Positions 8,674-16,673 of a stretch of 39,606 bases of DNA are shown one piece after another (within the stretch, counting starts at the first letter, position 1; each line of letters begins with the position of its first letter). The notes under the pieces are model-generated. The model was not told where the DNA came from, ran no database searches, and was given only the letters and a program-made list of their open reading frames with translations. The position numbers and the translations under genes were made by a program. Source of the DNA: Streptomyces corynorhini (GTDB lineage Bacteria > Actinomycetota > Actinomycetes > Streptomycetales > Streptomycetaceae); NCBI RefSeq assembly GCF_003346515.1, contig NZ_QQNA01000187.1, positions 1 through 39,606 of the forward strand. Direction: 5' to 3'.

Positions 8674-8723
8674 GTACGGGAGAGGGGGCGGACCGCCATC
8701 GCGGTCCGCCCCCTCTCCCGTAC
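8674..8723. terminator. Bidirectional terminator, perfect 23-bp stem
   Basis: Arms 8674-8696 and 8701-8723 pair perfectly over 23 bp around a 4-nt CATC loop. The hairpin lies between the convergent GT8/pyruvyltransferase and polysialyltransferase-like genes and should stop transcription from both sides. Confidence 0.9.
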
Positions 8724-8733
8724 GCGGACCCGG

Positions 8734-10104
8734 TCAGCCCGTCCCGGCCCGCAGCACCACCCGGCGCAGCGTGCGCGCCCGCCGCACCATCCGCCGCGCC
8801 GTCGCGTTGCGCGGGATGCCGGACAGCTGGCCAGGCATGCCGCCGGGCAGCCCCAGCGTGGTGAGGCGGCGCCGCTTGAAGTAGCGCCGCACCCGCTCGT
8901 CCGGGAGCGCGGCGAGATACCCCTCGGCGGCCGGCCGCAGCCCGGGGTGGAGCTGCGGCTGCATCGCGAAGCCCACCGCCGCCACCAGCTCCCCGATCCG
9001 GGCGTCCGGCTCGTGGGACGCCCCGCCCCGCTCTGACCCGTCCTCCAGCGGCGCCAGCAGCGCGTCCGTGATCGTCACCGGCACCCGGTTGCTGTTCTGG
9101 TACGGGGTGAGCCGCTCCAGCAGCAGCTCGGTCCCGGTGCGGCGCACCGGGATGCCGTAGAACGCCGACGCCGTGAACAGGGCCGTCGAGAAGCAGCCGA
9201 TCACCACGGCCGGTGCCAGCCGCCGGTAGAGCACCTCGGCGAGCACCGGGGTGCCGAGGACGGTCAGTTCGGCGCCGAGCCGCTCCGCCTCCTCCTCCAG
9301 CCGGGCCCACAGGACGGCGGGCGCGGCCGGATGCGGCTTGAACACCAGCCGCTGGTGCCCGAGCGCGACCGCGCCGCGCACCATCCGCAGATGCAGCTCC
9401 TCCTCCTCGCGCTCGGTCAGGATGGAGAGCGCGGACAGGTACTGGCCCAGCAGCAGCGCCGGGGGTACGGGCGGAGCCGTGATCGCGATCCCGCTCGCGG
9501 AGTCGGTGAGCTGGTCCAGGACCCGGGTGAACGCCGCCGTGGGGATCAGCTCGGGCCGTACCCCGAACTCGGCGAGCAGCAGCGGTTCCAGACCCGGTAC
9601 GAGATCGAGGTGCAGCACCCGGCGCACCCGCTCGCCGACCAGCGGATCGATCTTGGAGCGCGTGGGCCCGTAACTCATCAGCCCGTCCGCGTACACGTCG
9701 ATCGGCGCGCCGGTCAGGATCTGCGCGATCGCCAGCGCCGGGTTGACCTGGATCGACTCGACGATCAGCTCGACACGCGCGTCGCCCAGCCGCCAGGCGA
9801 GCCGCAGATGGCGCTCCCACAGCGGAATGTCGTCGGGCCTGGGCGACCAGGAACCGGGGTGGTACGGCTCGATCGTCTCGTTCCACGACACCAGGTCGTC
9901 GAACCGGTCGCGCAGCCGCTCGAACCCCGGCATCCCGTCGACCGCCGGGGTCAGCTCCGGCGTCCCGGTGTTGTTGCAGACCACCAGCAGCCGCCGGTCT
10001 GCGGGGGCGAAGAGCCCGGCGTCGATCCCGGCTGCCAGGGTGGCGGCGCCGTACAGGGTGGAGACGCAGAAGATCTGCGTGCGCGGCGTACCGGAGGGCC
10101 CCAT
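8734..10104 (-). CDS. Polysialyltransferase-like (alpha-2,8-polyST family) protein
   Basis: A 456-residue putative GT-B glycosyltransferase resembling bacterial polysialyltransferases. Seen are an N-terminal IFCVSTLYGAATLAAGID strand-helix, YADGLMSYGP (about 138-146), the hallmark KPHP (256-259) and a later GCFSTALFTASAFYG segment that resembles the donor-binding region. The C terminus is Arg-rich (RRMVRRARTLRR), suggesting association with anionic membrane lipids. No signal peptide is present. The ATG at 10104 shares its A with the TGA of the upstream GT2 gene; a GTG one codon earlier is an alternative. With CMP-nonulosonate synthesis genes in the same locus, transfer of Kdn- or sialic-type residues is the likely job. 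The family call is moderately firm; linkage and acceptor are unknown. Confidence 0.7.
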   Translation of the reverse strand: MGPSGTPRTQIFCVSTLYGAATLAAGIDAGLFAPADRRLLVVCNNTGTPELTPAVDGMPGFERLRDRFDDLVSWNETIEPYHPGSWSPRPDDIPLWERHLRLAWRLGDARVELIVESIQVNPALAIAQILTGAPIDVYADGLMSYGPTRSKIDPLVGERVRRVLHLDLVPGLEPLLLAEFGVRPELIPTAAFTRVLDQLTDSASGIAITAPPVPPALLLGQYLSALSILTEREEEELHLRMVRGAVALGHQRLVFKPHPAAPAVLWARLEEEAERLGAELTVLGTPVLAEVLYRRLAPAVVIGCFSTALFTASAFYGIPVRRTGTELLLERLTPYQNSNRVPVTITDALLAPLEDGSERGGASHEPDARIGELVAAVGFAMQPQLHPGLRPAAEGYLAALPDERVRRYFKRRRLTTLGLPGGMPGQLSGIPRNATARRMVRRARTLRRVVLRAGTG

Positions 10105-11084
10105 CACGCCGCCGCCCTTCCGGCGGACGGCATCCGCCGGCGCAGCCGTCGCAGTTGGTCCGAGCGGTCCAGGTCCATCGAGTCCAGCGCTTCCTTCAGG
10201 AGATCCTGGGGCAGCCGCTTCAGCGCGGTGGCGCTCATGGCGCGCAGCTGCCGGGCGACGGCCGGTTCGAACCGGTCCTTCGCGGCCAGGTGGTGGGCGA
10301 TGATCGCGCAGTACGTACGTACCGCCTTCGGCAGCAGGAGGTCCGCCTCCGGGTCCTTCGACGTCTCCTCGATGATCTGGTCGAAGGCCCGGATGAAGTC
10401 CAGCTGGCGCACATCGCCGATCTGGGTGAGGGACGAGGCGACGCCGCGCCGGTAGAAGACCCCGAGCAGCCCGACGACGGCGAACGAGTGCGCCTCGCGG
10501 TGCAGCCGCCAGATCCACGGCCGGTCCTCGGCCGTCCGCAGCCCGTCCGTGAAGTGCACCAGCCCCCGGTCGACCAGCCGCCGGTGGTAGACGCCCGCCC
10601 AGGCGTAGGCGTAGTCGACGGAGGTGGAGCGCTGGGCGGGCAGGATCGCGGCCCGCGGGTCGAGCACCTCGTCGCGGCGGCCGACCGGGACGCGGTGGAC
10701 CGTACGGGCCCTGGCCGTGAACTGGACATGGTCGGTACGGACGAAGTCGCAGCCCAGCCCCTCGGCCGCGGCGACCAGCCGCGCGTAGTACCCGGGGGCC
10801 GCCCAGTCGTCGCCGTCGAGGAACGTGACGTACTCACCGCGGGCCGCGTCCAGACCCGTGTTGCGGGCGGTGGCCAGACCGCCGTTGCTTTCGTGTCTCA
10901 GCAGGGACGCCCCCGGCAGATCGCGCACCGCCCGGTCGAGTATCTCCGGGGTGGAGTCGGTCGAACAGTCGTCGACCAGCAGGAATTCGAAGTCCTCGCG
11001 GCTGTTGGCGCGCAGACTTCTCAGGGTTTCGAGGGCATATGTCTGCACGTTGTAGAACGGCACGACAACAGAGAGCTTGACCAC
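10104..11084 (-). CDS. Family 2 glycosyltransferase
   Basis: A 326-residue GT-A enzyme. LSVVVPFYN opens the Rossmann-like nucleotide-sugar fold, VDDCSTDST (38-46) contacts the nucleotide, and LDGDD (89-93) carries the DXD metal site. The C-terminal third is helical and Lys/Arg-rich, with no transmembrane pair, so this is a soluble or peripheral enzyme. It would use a nucleotide-activated sugar to extend the same polymer. It is the first gene of a two-gene minus-strand operon and is coupled to the polysialyltransferase-like gene by a TGATG overlap. The start is GTG at 11084 with only a weak GGGG upstream. It is divergent from the DUF6716 gene. The sugar specificity is not readable. Confidence 0.85.
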   Translation of the reverse strand: MVKLSVVVPFYNVQTYALETLRSLRANSREDFEFLLVDDCSTDSTPEILDRAVRDLPGASLLRHESNGGLATARNTGLDAARGEYVTFLDGDDWAAPGYYARLVAAAEGLGCDFVRTDHVQFTARARTVHRVPVGRRDEVLDPRAAILPAQRSTSVDYAYAWAGVYHRRLVDRGLVHFTDGLRTAEDRPWIWRLHREAHSFAVVGLLGVFYRRGVASSLTQIGDVRQLDFIRAFDQIIEETSKDPEADLLLPKAVRTYCAIIAHHLAAKDRFEPAVARQLRAMSATALKRLPQDLLKEALDSMDLDRSDQLRRLRRRMPSAGRAAA

Positions 11085-11325
11085 CCCGGCGACGTTAGGC
11101 GGCGGCCCGGCCCGCGGCCTGACATCCGGGCGCCTGCCAGGTGAACGAAGAGTGGCGGAACGATGAATCCGGGCGTTCTCCTTTTTCCGTCCGTCTCCTT
11201 CCGGCCCTCGCGGCGTCGCTTTTCATCCGCTTTCCGGGCCGTGAAGCCATTCGTAGACGTGTTGTTAACCCTTTATTGCTGTTGAGTTGGGCCGACAAAC
11301 GGAATCGCTTCCTAACGTCCGTGTC
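11085..11325. promoter_or_regulatory. Divergent promoter region of the polymer locus
   Basis: This 241-bp gap separates two divergently read operons and must hold both promoters. Its right part is AT-richer than its surroundings (GTTGTTAACCCTTTATTGCTG near 11259). No convincing -35/-10 pair, terminator or small gene was found. A TTG at 11287 is in frame with the next gene but has no ribosome binding site. Confidence 0.45.
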
Positions 11326-12651
11326 GTGTCCTCACGTACCAGCCACGCTGTCCGGGTCGCCGTGCTCGCCGACTCCGACACCCGGTGGAAATGGGGCGCG
11401 CTGACCGCGCGCCGTATCGCCCCCGGTGGCCGTCCCACCGAGCTGAGCGGCTTCCTGCTGCGCGGCCGGGCCACGCCCACCGCCCGGCAGCTCGACGAGG
11501 TCGGCGCCTCGGCCGACGACGCGCCGCGGGAGGTGACCGGGGTCGCGTTCCTGCGGGAGCTGCGCGAGGAGTCGTACGACGTCGTCGTACTGGCCCTGGT
11601 CGGCGGCGCCGTCCAGGCCATGCTGCACGGAATCGCCGCGCTGGGCCTCACCCGCCGGCCCGCCGTCGTCACCGGCTACGTCGGCGTCGTCTACGAGAAG
11701 CTCTCGGACGGGCTGCTGCTGCGGCACGGCGCGGACCTGGTCCTCGCCAACTCCCGCCACGACGCGCAGCGCTTCCGCGCCGTGTACGAGGGCGTGGGCG
11801 CCGACGCCGGCTCGGTCACCGAGGCCGCGCTGCCCTTCCTCGGCGGCGAGCGCTACGTCCCCGAGACCGGCCGCGACACGCTCGTCTTCGCCGCCCAGCC
11901 GTCCGTGCCGGTGACCCGCGCCGACCGCGCCTACCTGCTGCGGCGCCTGGTCGAGCACGCCCGGCTGCACCCGCGCCGCGAGGTGCTGCTCAAGCTGCGC
12001 TCCAAGCCCGGCGAGCACACCACGCACGTCGAGGAGTTCCCCTACCAGCGCCTCGCCGAGAAGCTCCCCGGCGGCGCGCCGCCCAACTTCCGTCTCGTGT
12101 ACGGGAACATGGGCGAGGTCCTGGACCGGACGGACCTGCTGGTCACCGTCTCCTCGACGGCGGCCCTCGAATCCCTGCACCGGTCCATCCCGACCGCGAT
12201 CCTCACCGACTTCGGGATCCGCGAGCCGCTGGGCAACCACCACTTCATCGGCTCGGGCTGCCTGGCCTCCTGGGACCAGCTCGACGGCGGCGGGCGGCCG
12301 AGCGCCGACCCCGTCTGGGCCGACCGGCAGGGCGTGGCAGCCGACGGCTCGTACGCCGCCGCCTTCGACGAGGCCCGCGCCCGGCTGACGAAGCTGGTCG
12401 CCACCGGCGAACTCCCCGCGATCGCCCCGTACTACACGGCCACGACCGCGCCCGGCTACCTGCCCGGCCTGCTGGCCCGCTACCACCTGGCCGCGGACGG
12501 CACCCCGCTGCCGTCGTCCCGTACCGCCCAGGCCGAGACCGGCGGACTGCGCCGCGTGGTGCGCGAGGCCGTACGCGGCGCGGCGCGCGGCGCCTACCGG
12601 CACGGCGTGCAACGCGTCGCCCCCGTCATCCGCCGGATGGGCGAGCTGTGA
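11326..12651 (+). CDS. DUF6716 putative glycosyltransferase
   Basis: A 441-residue protein beginning with a nucleotide-binding-like strand, VRVAVLADSDTRWKWGAL, typical of the DUF6716 family found in streptomycete cell-wall loci. A second Rossmann-like half contains LVFAAQPSVP, LLKLRSKPGEHTTH and VTVSSTAALESLH. The serine-rich loop before a helix resembles the phosphate-binding region of GT-B enzymes. No signal peptide; the C terminus is basic and could lie on the membrane. GTG at 11326 is preferred because it starts just before the conserved domain; neither it nor the in-frame TTG at 11287 has a clear ribosome site. It heads a four-gene operon with the nonulosonate activation and synthesis genes. 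GT activity is inferred, not established. Confidence 0.7.
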   Translation: MSSRTSHAVRVAVLADSDTRWKWGALTARRIAPGGRPTELSGFLLRGRATPTARQLDEVGASADDAPREVTGVAFLRELREESYDVVVLALVGGAVQAMLHGIAALGLTRRPAVVTGYVGVVYEKLSDGLLLRHGADLVLANSRHDAQRFRAVYEGVGADAGSVTEAALPFLGGERYVPETGRDTLVFAAQPSVPVTRADRAYLLRRLVEHARLHPRREVLLKLRSKPGEHTTHVEEFPYQRLAEKLPGGAPPNFRLVYGNMGEVLDRTDLLVTVSSTAALESLHRSIPTAILTDFGIREPLGNHHFIGSGCLASWDQLDGGGRPSADPVWADRQGVAADGSYAAAFDEARARLTKLVATGELPAIAPYYTATTAPGYLPGLLARYHLAADGTPLPSSRTAQAETGGLRRVVREAVRGAARGAYRHGVQRVAPVIRRMGEL

Positions 12652-12728
12652 CCCGCCCGGGCACCGGCCGCGCCGGCACCGGCCGCCCCGGCACCGACCG
12701 CCCGGCATCCACTCATCAAGGAGAACCG

Positions 12729-13994
12729 ATGACCGTCCTCGCGGTGATCCCCGCACGCGGCGGATCCAAGGGCGTCCCCGCCAAGAACCTCGCCCCCGTC
12801 GGCGGAGTGCCGCTGGTCGTCCGCGCCGTCCGCGCCTGCCGCGCGGCCCGCCGCGTCACCGACGTCGTCGTCTCCACCGACGACGCGGCCATCGCCGAGG
12901 CGGCGCGCGGCGCCGGCGCCGAGGTCGTGCTGCGCCCCGCCGCCCTCGCGGGCGACACCGCGACCAGCGAGGCCGCCGTCCTGCACGCGATGGACGCGCA
13001 CGAGGCGATGCGCGGCACCGCCGCCGAGGTCGTCCTCCTCGTCCAGGCCACCAGCCCCTTCCTCAGCGCCGCCGACGTCGACGGCGTCGTGCGCGCCGTC
13101 ACCGACGAGGGCGCCGACAGCGCGCTGACCGTCGCCCCCACCCACGGCTTCCTGTGGCGCCGCGACGGCGAGAACAGCCCCGAGCACGTCAGCGACGCCT
13201 CGCTGCCGCTGGGCGGCTACGGCGTCAACCACGACAAGGCCAACCGCCCGCGCCGCCAGGACCGGCCCCAGGAGTTCCTGGAGACCGGCGCCGCCTACGC
13301 GATGCGCGCCGCGGGATTCCGTACCGCCAAGCACCGCTTCTTCGGCCGCACCACGCTCGTCGAGACCGACGCCGCCCGCGTCCTGGAGATCGACGACCCG
13401 CACGACCTGGCCCGCGCGCGGGCCCTGGCCCCGCTGGTCGAACCGCCGGTGCTCCCCGCCTACGACGACATCGACGCCGTCGTCCTCGACTTCGACGGGA
13501 CCCAGACCGACGACAAGGTCCTCATCGACTCGGACGGCCACGAGACCGTCGCCGTCCACCGGGGCGACGGCCTCGGCATCGCCGCGCTGCGCCGCTCCGG
13601 GCTGGAACTGCTCATCCTCTCCACCGAGCGCAACCCGGTCGTCGCCGCCCGCGCCCGCAAACTCGACGTGCCGGTACTCCACGGCATCGACCGCAAAGAT
13701 CTCGCACTGAAGCAGTGGTGCGACGAGCACGGGATCGCGCCCGAACGGGTGCTCTACGTCGGCAACGACGTCAACGACCTCCCGTGCTTCCGCCTCGTCG
13801 GCTGGCCGGTGGCCGTCGCGAGCGCCCATGACGCCGTACGCGCCGAAGCGCGTGCCGTCACCACGACACCCGGTGGAGAAGGGGCGATCCGCGAGATCGC
13901 GGGCTGGCTCCTGGGCCCGGCCCTCCAGCCACCGCACGGCACCCCCCGGGACACCACCTCCCACCAGACCCCCCACCACACCCTCAACACGTAA
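12729..13994 (+). CDS. CMP-nonulosonate synthetase (NeuA-like) fused to HAD phosphatase
   Basis: A 421-residue bifunctional protein. The N-terminal half is an acylneuraminate cytidylyltransferase (PARGGSKGVPAKNL, residues 8-21; LLVQATSPF; then EFLETGAAYAM) that would make CMP-Kdn or CMP-sialic acid from CTP. From residue 250 follows a KdsC-like HAD domain with the full catalytic set: DFDGTQTDD with Asp254 and Asp256, LILSTERN, a motif III Lys, and YVGNDVNDL. Because the nucleophile and acid/base Asp are intact, it probably dephosphorylates a nonulosonate 9-phosphate before activation. AAGGAG at 12718-12723 fixes the ATG. The His/Thr/Pro-rich last 20 residues are outside the fold. The downstream NeuB-like gene starts 14 bases after the stop. 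Kdn versus Neu5Ac is not decided by sequence. Confidence 0.88.
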   Translation: MTVLAVIPARGGSKGVPAKNLAPVGGVPLVVRAVRACRAARRVTDVVVSTDDAAIAEAARGAGAEVVLRPAALAGDTATSEAAVLHAMDAHEAMRGTAAEVVLLVQATSPFLSAADVDGVVRAVTDEGADSALTVAPTHGFLWRRDGENSPEHVSDASLPLGGYGVNHDKANRPRRQDRPQEFLETGAAYAMRAAGFRTAKHRFFGRTTLVETDAARVLEIDDPHDLARARALAPLVEPPVLPAYDDIDAVVLDFDGTQTDDKVLIDSDGHETVAVHRGDGLGIAALRRSGLELLILSTERNPVVAARARKLDVPVLHGIDRKDLALKQWCDEHGIAPERVLYVGNDVNDLPCFRLVGWPVAVASAHDAVRAEARAVTTTPGGEGAIREIAGWLLGPALQPPHGTPRDTTSHQTPHHTLNT

Positions 13995-14007
13995 GGACCG
14001 ACCCTCC

Positions 14008-14934
14008 ATGAGCACCAACGCCACCTCCCGTCTGCGCACGCTCGGCACGCGGACCGCGGGCCCCGGCCGTCCTGTCTACGTCACGGGTGAGATCGGCATC
14101 AACCACAACGGCGAGCTGGACAACGCCCTCGCCCTGATCGACGTCGCCGCCGAGGCGGGCTGCGACGCGGTCAAGTTCCAGAAGCGCACCCCGGAGATCT
14201 GCACCCCGCGCGACCAGTGGGACATCGAGCGCGACACCCCCTGGGGCCGGATGACGTACATCGACTACCGCCACCGCGTCGAGTTCGGCGAGGACGAGTA
14301 CCGCACCATCGCCGAGCACTGCGCCAAGCGCGGCATCGACTGGTTCGCCTCTCCGTGGGACACCGAGGCCGTTGCCTTCCTGGAGAAGTTCGACGTCCCC
14401 GCCCACAAGGTCGCCTCCGCGTCGCTCACCGACGACGAGCTGCTGCGCGCCCTGCGCGCCACCGGCCGCACGATCATCCTCTCCACCGGCATGTCCACGC
14501 CGAAGCAGATCCGGCACGCCGTCGAGGTCCTGGGCAGCGACAACATCCTGCTCTGCCACGCCACCTCGACGTACCCGGCCAAGGCCGAGGAGCTGAACCT
14601 GCGCGTGATCAACACGCTCCAGGCCGAGTACCCGAACGTCCCGATCGGCTACAGCGGCCACGAGACCGGTCTGCAGACCACCCTCGCCGCCGTCGCCCTC
14701 GGCGCCGCCTTCGTCGAGCGCCACATCACCCTCGACCGCGCCATGTGGGGCTCCGACCAGGCCGCCTCCGTCGAGCCGCAGGGCCTCACGCGCCTCGTCC
14801 GCGACATCCGCACCATCGAGGCGTCCCTCGGTGACGGCGTCAAGAAGGTCTACGAGTCGGAGCTGGGCCCGATGAAGAAGCTCCGCCGTGTCGCGGGTGT
14901 CGTCGCCGAGTCCACCGAGCCGGTGGCGGTCTGA
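14008..14934 (+). CDS. NeuB-like nonulosonic acid (Kdn/sialic) synthase, short form
   Basis: A 308-residue TIM-barrel enzyme that condenses phosphoenolpyruvate with a six-carbon sugar or sugar phosphate to give a nine-carbon acid. Family marks are EIGINHNGELDNAL, CDAVKFQKR, FASPWD, KVASASLTDDELL, LSTGMST, IGYSGHE and the metal-binding HITLDRAMWGSDQ. The protein stops at KKLRRVAGVVAESTEPVAV, about where the barrel ends, whereas typical NeuB proteins (near 345 residues) add a C-terminal SAF/antifreeze-like domain that caps the partner's active site. That domain is missing without any frameshift. ATG at 14008 begins 14 bases after the NeuA-like stop. With the fused phosphatase upstream, a 9-phosphate product is plausible. 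Confidence 0.88.
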   Translation: MSTNATSRLRTLGTRTAGPGRPVYVTGEIGINHNGELDNALALIDVAAEAGCDAVKFQKRTPEICTPRDQWDIERDTPWGRMTYIDYRHRVEFGEDEYRTIAEHCAKRGIDWFASPWDTEAVAFLEKFDVPAHKVASASLTDDELLRALRATGRTIILSTGMSTPKQIRHAVEVLGSDNILLCHATSTYPAKAEELNLRVINTLQAEYPNVPIGYSGHETGLQTTLAAVALGAAFVERHITLDRAMWGSDQAASVEPQGLTRLVRDIRTIEASLGDGVKKVYESELGPMKKLRRVAGVVAESTEPVAV

Positions 14935-14938
14935 CGTC

Positions 14939-16033
14939 ATGATGCCGACCGGTGCCGGCGGGGAGACCACCCCGCACCCTCGTGTGATCACTCCTGCGAT
15001 CGCCTTCGTGGAGAGCCCGGTCCAGCTGCTCAACGTGCTGGAGTGGGCGGACGCGAGCGCGACGGGTCACACCGAACTGACCCTCGTCGTCCTGTCGCCC
15101 ACCGACCCCATGTCGCGAGGCCAGCTCCGGCGGATGGCGGAGCTGGCCCGCGACGCGGGATTCGCCGTGCGCTGGCAGGAGGCGCGCGGTGGCGCGGGCG
15201 CGCCGCTGAAGACGGTGCGCCAGCTCGCCCCGCTGCTGCGCGGGGCCGACCGGATCGTCATCGGCGATCCGTTCTCCCGCTACGTACAGCTGCTGCTGAC
15301 CCTGGTCGGCGGCAAGGAGCTGACCGTCGTCGACGACGGCACGGCGACCATGGAGTTCGTCGGCCAGCTCGCCCGCGGCGAGCGGCTGGTGCGCTGGCAC
15401 CGGCGCGGCGGCGGACGCTCGCCCCGGGAGATGGTCCTGGCGCCGGTCACCGCGGTCGCCAGGCGCCGGCTGACGCCGTCGGCGGTCCGTACGGTCGAGG
15501 TCTTCACCTCGATGCCGGTCGAGCAGGTGCCGGAGGGCATCACGGTGCGCGCCAACCGCTTCGCGTGGACCCGCGCCACCTTCGGCCCGCCCCGCATCTC
15601 GGCGGGCGCCGACATGGTCGGCACGTCGCTGGTCGAGACCGGCGTCGTGGACGCGGACCAGTACACGGCGGCGGTCATCTCCCTCACCCACACCCACGGC
15701 GCCACCCGGTACTTCGCGCACCGCAGGGAGAACGCCGACAAACTGCACCGCCTGCACGCCGCGACCGGCCTGGAGATCGTCCGCCCCGACCTGCCGCTGG
15801 AGCTGATCGCCCGGCGCGGCCCGATCGGCTCCACGATCCTGAGCTTCCCCTCCACCGTGGTACACACCCTGCCCCTGGCCCTCGCGGGCACGGGCGTACG
15901 GGTCGCGGTCCTGGACATAGCCCCGGAGTGGCTCAGGGAGACGGCGTCCCCGCGCGCGCAGGGCTTCCTCTCCGCGGTCACCGGCACGGCCCGCGATATC
16001 CACCGGCTGCCGAGGCTTCCGTCACCTGCGTGA
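14939..16033 (+). CDS. Putative sialyltransferase-like glycosyltransferase (GT52/polyST-like)
   Basis: A 364-residue protein starting four bases after the neuB-like stop and so in the same operon. After a short Pro/Thr-rich start, ITPAIAFVESPVQLLNVLEW resembles the opening of GT52 and polysialyltransferase GT-B folds. Later YFAHRRENADKL and GPIGSTILSFPSTVVHTLPLA resemble the acceptor His/Arg patch and the donor-binding Ser-rich loop of those families. VVDDGTATMEF fits the conserved Asp-Asp-Gly segment. No membrane segment is seen. Together with the GT29-like and polyST-like proteins it would be a third candidate transferase for a CMP-activated nonulosonate. Family membership is by motif resemblance only. 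Of two adjacent ATGs the first (14939) is used. Confidence 0.6.
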   Translation: MMPTGAGGETTPHPRVITPAIAFVESPVQLLNVLEWADASATGHTELTLVVLSPTDPMSRGQLRRMAELARDAGFAVRWQEARGGAGAPLKTVRQLAPLLRGADRIVIGDPFSRYVQLLLTLVGGKELTVVDDGTATMEFVGQLARGERLVRWHRRGGGRSPREMVLAPVTAVARRRLTPSAVRTVEVFTSMPVEQVPEGITVRANRFAWTRATFGPPRISAGADMVGTSLVETGVVDADQYTAAVISLTHTHGATRYFAHRRENADKLHRLHAATGLEIVRPDLPLELIARRGPIGSTILSFPSTVVHTLPLALAGTGVRVAVLDIAPEWLRETASPRAQGFLSAVTGTARDIHRLPRLPSPA

Positions 16034-16051
16034 GCGCGGCGGGCGCCGCGC
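16034..16051. terminator. Short GC hairpin after the polymer operon
   Basis: GCGCGGC and GCCGCGC pair over 7 bp around GGGC directly after the stop at 16033, and a second 8-bp stem (CCGGCCCG with CGGGCCGG) follows within 45 bases. They lie between convergent genes and probably form a composite terminator. Confidence 0.5.
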
Positions 16052-16094
16052 CTCCGCCCGGCCCGTCACCTCCCCGATGGCGGGCCGGACGCCG

Positions 16095-16673
16095 TTATTC
16101 GGCCAGCGGGGGAGTGATGGCGGAGGGACCGGTGAAGTCCTTCGCGAGGGCGTCCATGAGGACCTCGTCGCAGAGTCGCCCCAGCCAGTAGCCGGACTCC
16201 CGGAGCGTCCCCGCCGTACGGAAACCGGCTCTCTCGTAGGCGCGTACGCCGGCGGTGTTCGGGGCGAGGACCTTGAGCCAGACCATCCGCAGGTTGGTGA
16301 TGTGGAAGGCGTAGTCGAGCGTGAGCCGGGTCGCCGCACTGCCGAGCCCGCGTCCCCGGGCCTCGGGTGCCAGCATGACGACGTACTCGGCGGTCCGTAC
16401 GGAGTGGTCGGGCAGGAGCGTGGTGACTCCGGCCGGGACCGGGGCGCCCGAGGACAGGTCGTAGACGGTGAACCGGATGTTCTCGCCCCGGAGTTGGTGC
16501 GCCATCCCCTCGGTGCGGGCTTCGAGGGACTCGGGTGCCTGACGCCCGTAGCCGACGAGCAGGGCCGGATCCTGTTCCCAGCGCCAGTAGGTCTCGACCA
16601 GGTCGGCGCGGTAGGGGCCGAGGGCACAGGTGTCGGTGCCGATCCACAGGATCGGGTCAGGGCCGGTGTCGAT
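16095..16673 (-). CDS. GNAT N-acetyltransferase, probable lasso-peptide lysine acetylase
   Basis: The GNAT core is clear: YVVMLAPEARGRGLGSAATRL holds the acetyl-CoA-binding RGRGLGSA loop, followed by LKVLAPNTAGVRAYERAGF. The first ATG (16505) would remove the N-terminal strand and helices, yet the frame upstream reads as good GNAT sequence (CALGPYRADLVETYWRWEQD, then LVGYGRQAPESLEART) back to about 16673, with no ATG, GTG or TTG. GGAG at 16680-16683, six bases before ATC at 16673, marks the likely start and gives 192 residues. The gene overlaps the end of the lasso B gene and is last in the lasso operon. In the albusnodin family a GNAT acetylates a core lysine; here Lys10 of the predicted core is the only lysine. 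The family is firm; start and substrate are inferred. Confidence 0.75.
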   Translation of the reverse strand: MDTGPDPILWIGTDTCALGPYRADLVETYWRWEQDPALLVGYGRQAPESLEARTEGMAHQLRGENIRFTVYDLSSGAPVPAGVTTLLPDHSVRTAEYVVMLAPEARGRGLGSAATRLTLDYAFHITNLRMVWLKVLAPNTAGVRAYERAGFRTAGTLRESGYWLGRLCDEVLMDALAKDFTGPSAITPPLAE

